A stretch of DNA of 64,000 nt from Gemmatimonadota bacterium (lineage in GTDB: Bacteria > Gemmatimonadota > Gemmatimonadetes > Gemmatimonadales > GWC2-71-9): the NCBI GenBank assembly GCA_022563595.1, contig JADFNB010000009.1, forward strand, positions 1 through 64,000, in the 5' to 3' direction. Shown in pieces: positions 62,908 through 64,000 of this stretch (its first letter is position 1; each line of letters begins with the position of its first letter). The position numbers and the translations under genes are program-made. The notes under the pieces were generated by a model. The model worked only from the letters and a program-made list of their open reading frames with translations, was not told the origin of the DNA and made no database searches.

Positions 62908-63390
62908 ATGCCCACGCCCGTCGACCATGACATGTATCGCCAGCTGCTGAGTTGCTTCGCTACCGGAGTCACTATCATTACGACGCGGGATCCCGACGGC
63001 TGTCCGGTCGGAATGACGGCGAGCGCCGTCTCCGCAGTCTCCTTGGATCCGCCGCTCATCCTCGTGTGTATAGACCATGGTGCCGACTTCCACTCGGCCT
63101 TGAGCGAGAGCGCCGCATTTGTTGTGAACATCCTGGCGAGTGACCAGGGCGACCTGGCACGGCGATTCGCCACGCGAGAGACCGACAAGTTCAGCGGCGT
63201 GGCCTATACGACGCATCCTACCGGTCAGCCGGTTCTGGGCGGCGGCGTCGCATACATCGTCTGCGAGCGGTGGGACGCGCTGGAGGCCGGCGATCACACG
63301 GTGTTTCTCGGCCGGGTGGCCGGTGGCGAGAGCAGCGACCGGGCCCCATTGCTCTACTTCCGCGGCGGGTACGGGTCGCTCGACTCGTGA
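62908..63390 (+). CDS. Flavin reductase-like FMN-binding protein
   Basis: 160 residues. The split-barrel flavin reductase motif is clear: ATGVTIITTRDPDGCPVGMTASA, then SAVSLDPPLILVCID and DHTVFLGRV. It likely supplies reduced flavin to a neighbouring oxidoreductase. It lies 6 bases after the flavoprotein and overlaps the methyltransferase (GTGA). Confidence 0.88.
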   Translation: MPTPVDHDMYRQLLSCFATGVTIITTRDPDGCPVGMTASAVSAVSLDPPLILVCIDHGADFHSALSESAAFVVNILASDQGDLARRFATRETDKFSGVAYTTHPTGQPVLGGGVAYIVCERWDALEAGDHTVFLGRVAGGESSDRAPLLYFRGGYGSLDS

Positions 63391-64000
63391 TAGAACTCAC
63401 GCTCTCACGCCTGGGTGAAGAAGCGCTCGACACGCGATCGTGCGCTCCCGACATCGCACGGGCGACGCTGAGAGACATCGCGATCTCCAACGCGCTGTTC
63501 GGTGGCCGCAGCGCCGCGGCCTTCGGATTGAGACTGCTGCTCCAGAAGATCCCCGCGCCCGGACACCCGCTGATCCTCCTTGACCTCGGCGCCGGCAGCG
63601 GGGACATCGCGCGACATCTCACCCGCCGTGCGCGAACTGCCGGGGTGGACCTCATTCCCGTGGCCGTCGATACACACCGCACGGCGGCGCGACTGTGCCG
63701 CGCGGCCGGATTGCACACCGTTATCGCCGACGCCGCTGCGCTCCCCTTCCGTGACAGGTCGGTGGACATCGTGCTCGTCAGCCAGTTCCTGCATCACTTC
63801 ACGCGCGAGACGGCGGCCATGTTGGTGCAGGCGCTGCATCGCCTGGCGCGGGTCGGGGTGATCGTCGCCGACGCGCGCAGGACGGCAGCGGCAGCGGCGG
63901 GAATCTGGCTCGCCTCGCACGTGCTGCGGTTTCACCCCACGACGCGTCACGATGGAGTGCTCTCGGTGCGACGCAGCTTCACGGCGGCCGAACTCGCGAG
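63387..64000 (+). CDS. SAM-dependent methyltransferase, 3'-truncated by the window edge
   Basis: Starts with the GTG that overlaps the flavin reductase TGA. About 204 residues are visible. Class I SAM motif LDLGAGSGDIARHL, then AALPFRDRSVDIVLVSQFLHHF (motif region II-III). It belongs with the UbiE/BchM-like methyltransferases that often sit beside geranylgeranyl-reductase-like flavoproteins in lipid quinone or alkylresorcinol pathways. The product is unknown and the C-terminus is missing. Confidence 0.78.
   Translation, partial: MIELTLSRLGEEALDTRSCAPDIARATLRDIAISNALFGGRSAAAFGLRLLLQKIPAPGHPLILLDLGAGSGDIARHLTRRARTAGVDLIPVAVDTHRTAARLCRAAGLHTVIADAAALPFRDRSVDIVLVSQFLHHFTRETAAMLVQALHRLARVGVIVADARRTAAAAAGIWLASHVLRFHPTTRHDGVLSVRRSFTAAELA

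Noticed and set aside
1-64000. tRNA, rRNA, CRISPR array, insertion sequence or phage genes
   Set aside because: No T-loop/acceptor pattern in gaps, no regularly spaced repeats with spacers, no transposase or integrase other than XerC were seen.

Overview
The window is a dense, GC-rich bacterial chromosome segment that looks like an FCB-group organism, most probably a Gemmatimonadota member. This is an inference from gene content: a SprA-type giant outer-membrane protein (type IX secretion translocon family) beside an LptF/LptG pair, a complete type IV pilus (T4P) machine, sigma-54 activators and a FlgO-like/TPR protein. No phylogenetic test could be run. Nearly everything from 1.8 to 51.2 kb is on the minus strand in tightly packed, often overlapping operons; the plus strand carries genes at the left edge and in the last 13 kb.

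Layout. 0-7.7 kb: 3' end of a TPR signalling protein, then zinc alcohol dehydrogenase, type-5 uracil-DNA glycosylase, a sigma-54 activator with a receiver lacking its phospho-Asp, mogA/moaB, gcvT and argF. 7.8-16.4 kb: hslU, hslV, xerC, trmFO, topA (transcribed topA to hslU, the order known from Bacillus), then aroK and aroC. 16.5-23.7 kb: pilMNOPQ followed by a large Ig-like/beta-propeller lipoprotein and a strong terminator. 23.8-28.4 kb: two tandem sets of minor pilin (pseudopilin) genes. 28.5-38.0 kb: two histidine kinase/sigma-54 activator pairs flanking two type IV pilin genes, a polytopic membrane protein and a polyprenol-phosphate-type GT2 glycosyltransferase. 38.2-39.1 kb: cyclophilin and msrB. 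39.3-44.1 kb: pilC, pilT, pilB and comEA. 44.2-51.2 kb: a glutaminyl-cyclase-like M28 enzyme overlapping the end of sprA. 51.3-55.7 kb: lptF, lptG, nadC, nadA. 56.3-64 kb: nhaC-type antiporter, heme A synthase, M24 peptidase, V4R-like protein, ECF sigma factor with zinc anti-sigma, geranylgeranyl-reductase-family flavoprotein, flavin reductase and a methyltransferase that runs off the window.

How the genes fit together. About 27 kb (16.5-44 kb) is given over to building, powering and regulating T4P: inner-membrane alignment complex and secretin, motors (PilB, PilT), platform (PilC), major and minor pilins, and control. A very good sigma-54 promoter (GG-N10-GC) lies 74-90 bases upstream of the first pilin gene, and at least two sigma-54 activators with histidine kinases are encoded nearby, so PilS/PilR-type control is likely. 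ComEA next to pilB suggests that DNA uptake is linked to the pilus. The SprA/glutaminyl cyclase pair suggests a second export route in which substrates beginning with Gln after signal-peptide removal are capped as pyroglutamate; SprA itself appears to have Gln at +1.

The most interesting items are the sprA-glutaminyl cyclase coupling, the sigma-54 pilin promoter, the duplicated minor-pilin cassette with a beta-helix-tipped PilX-like protein, the lipoprotein closing the pilMNOPQ operon, and a possible pilin glycosylation pair.
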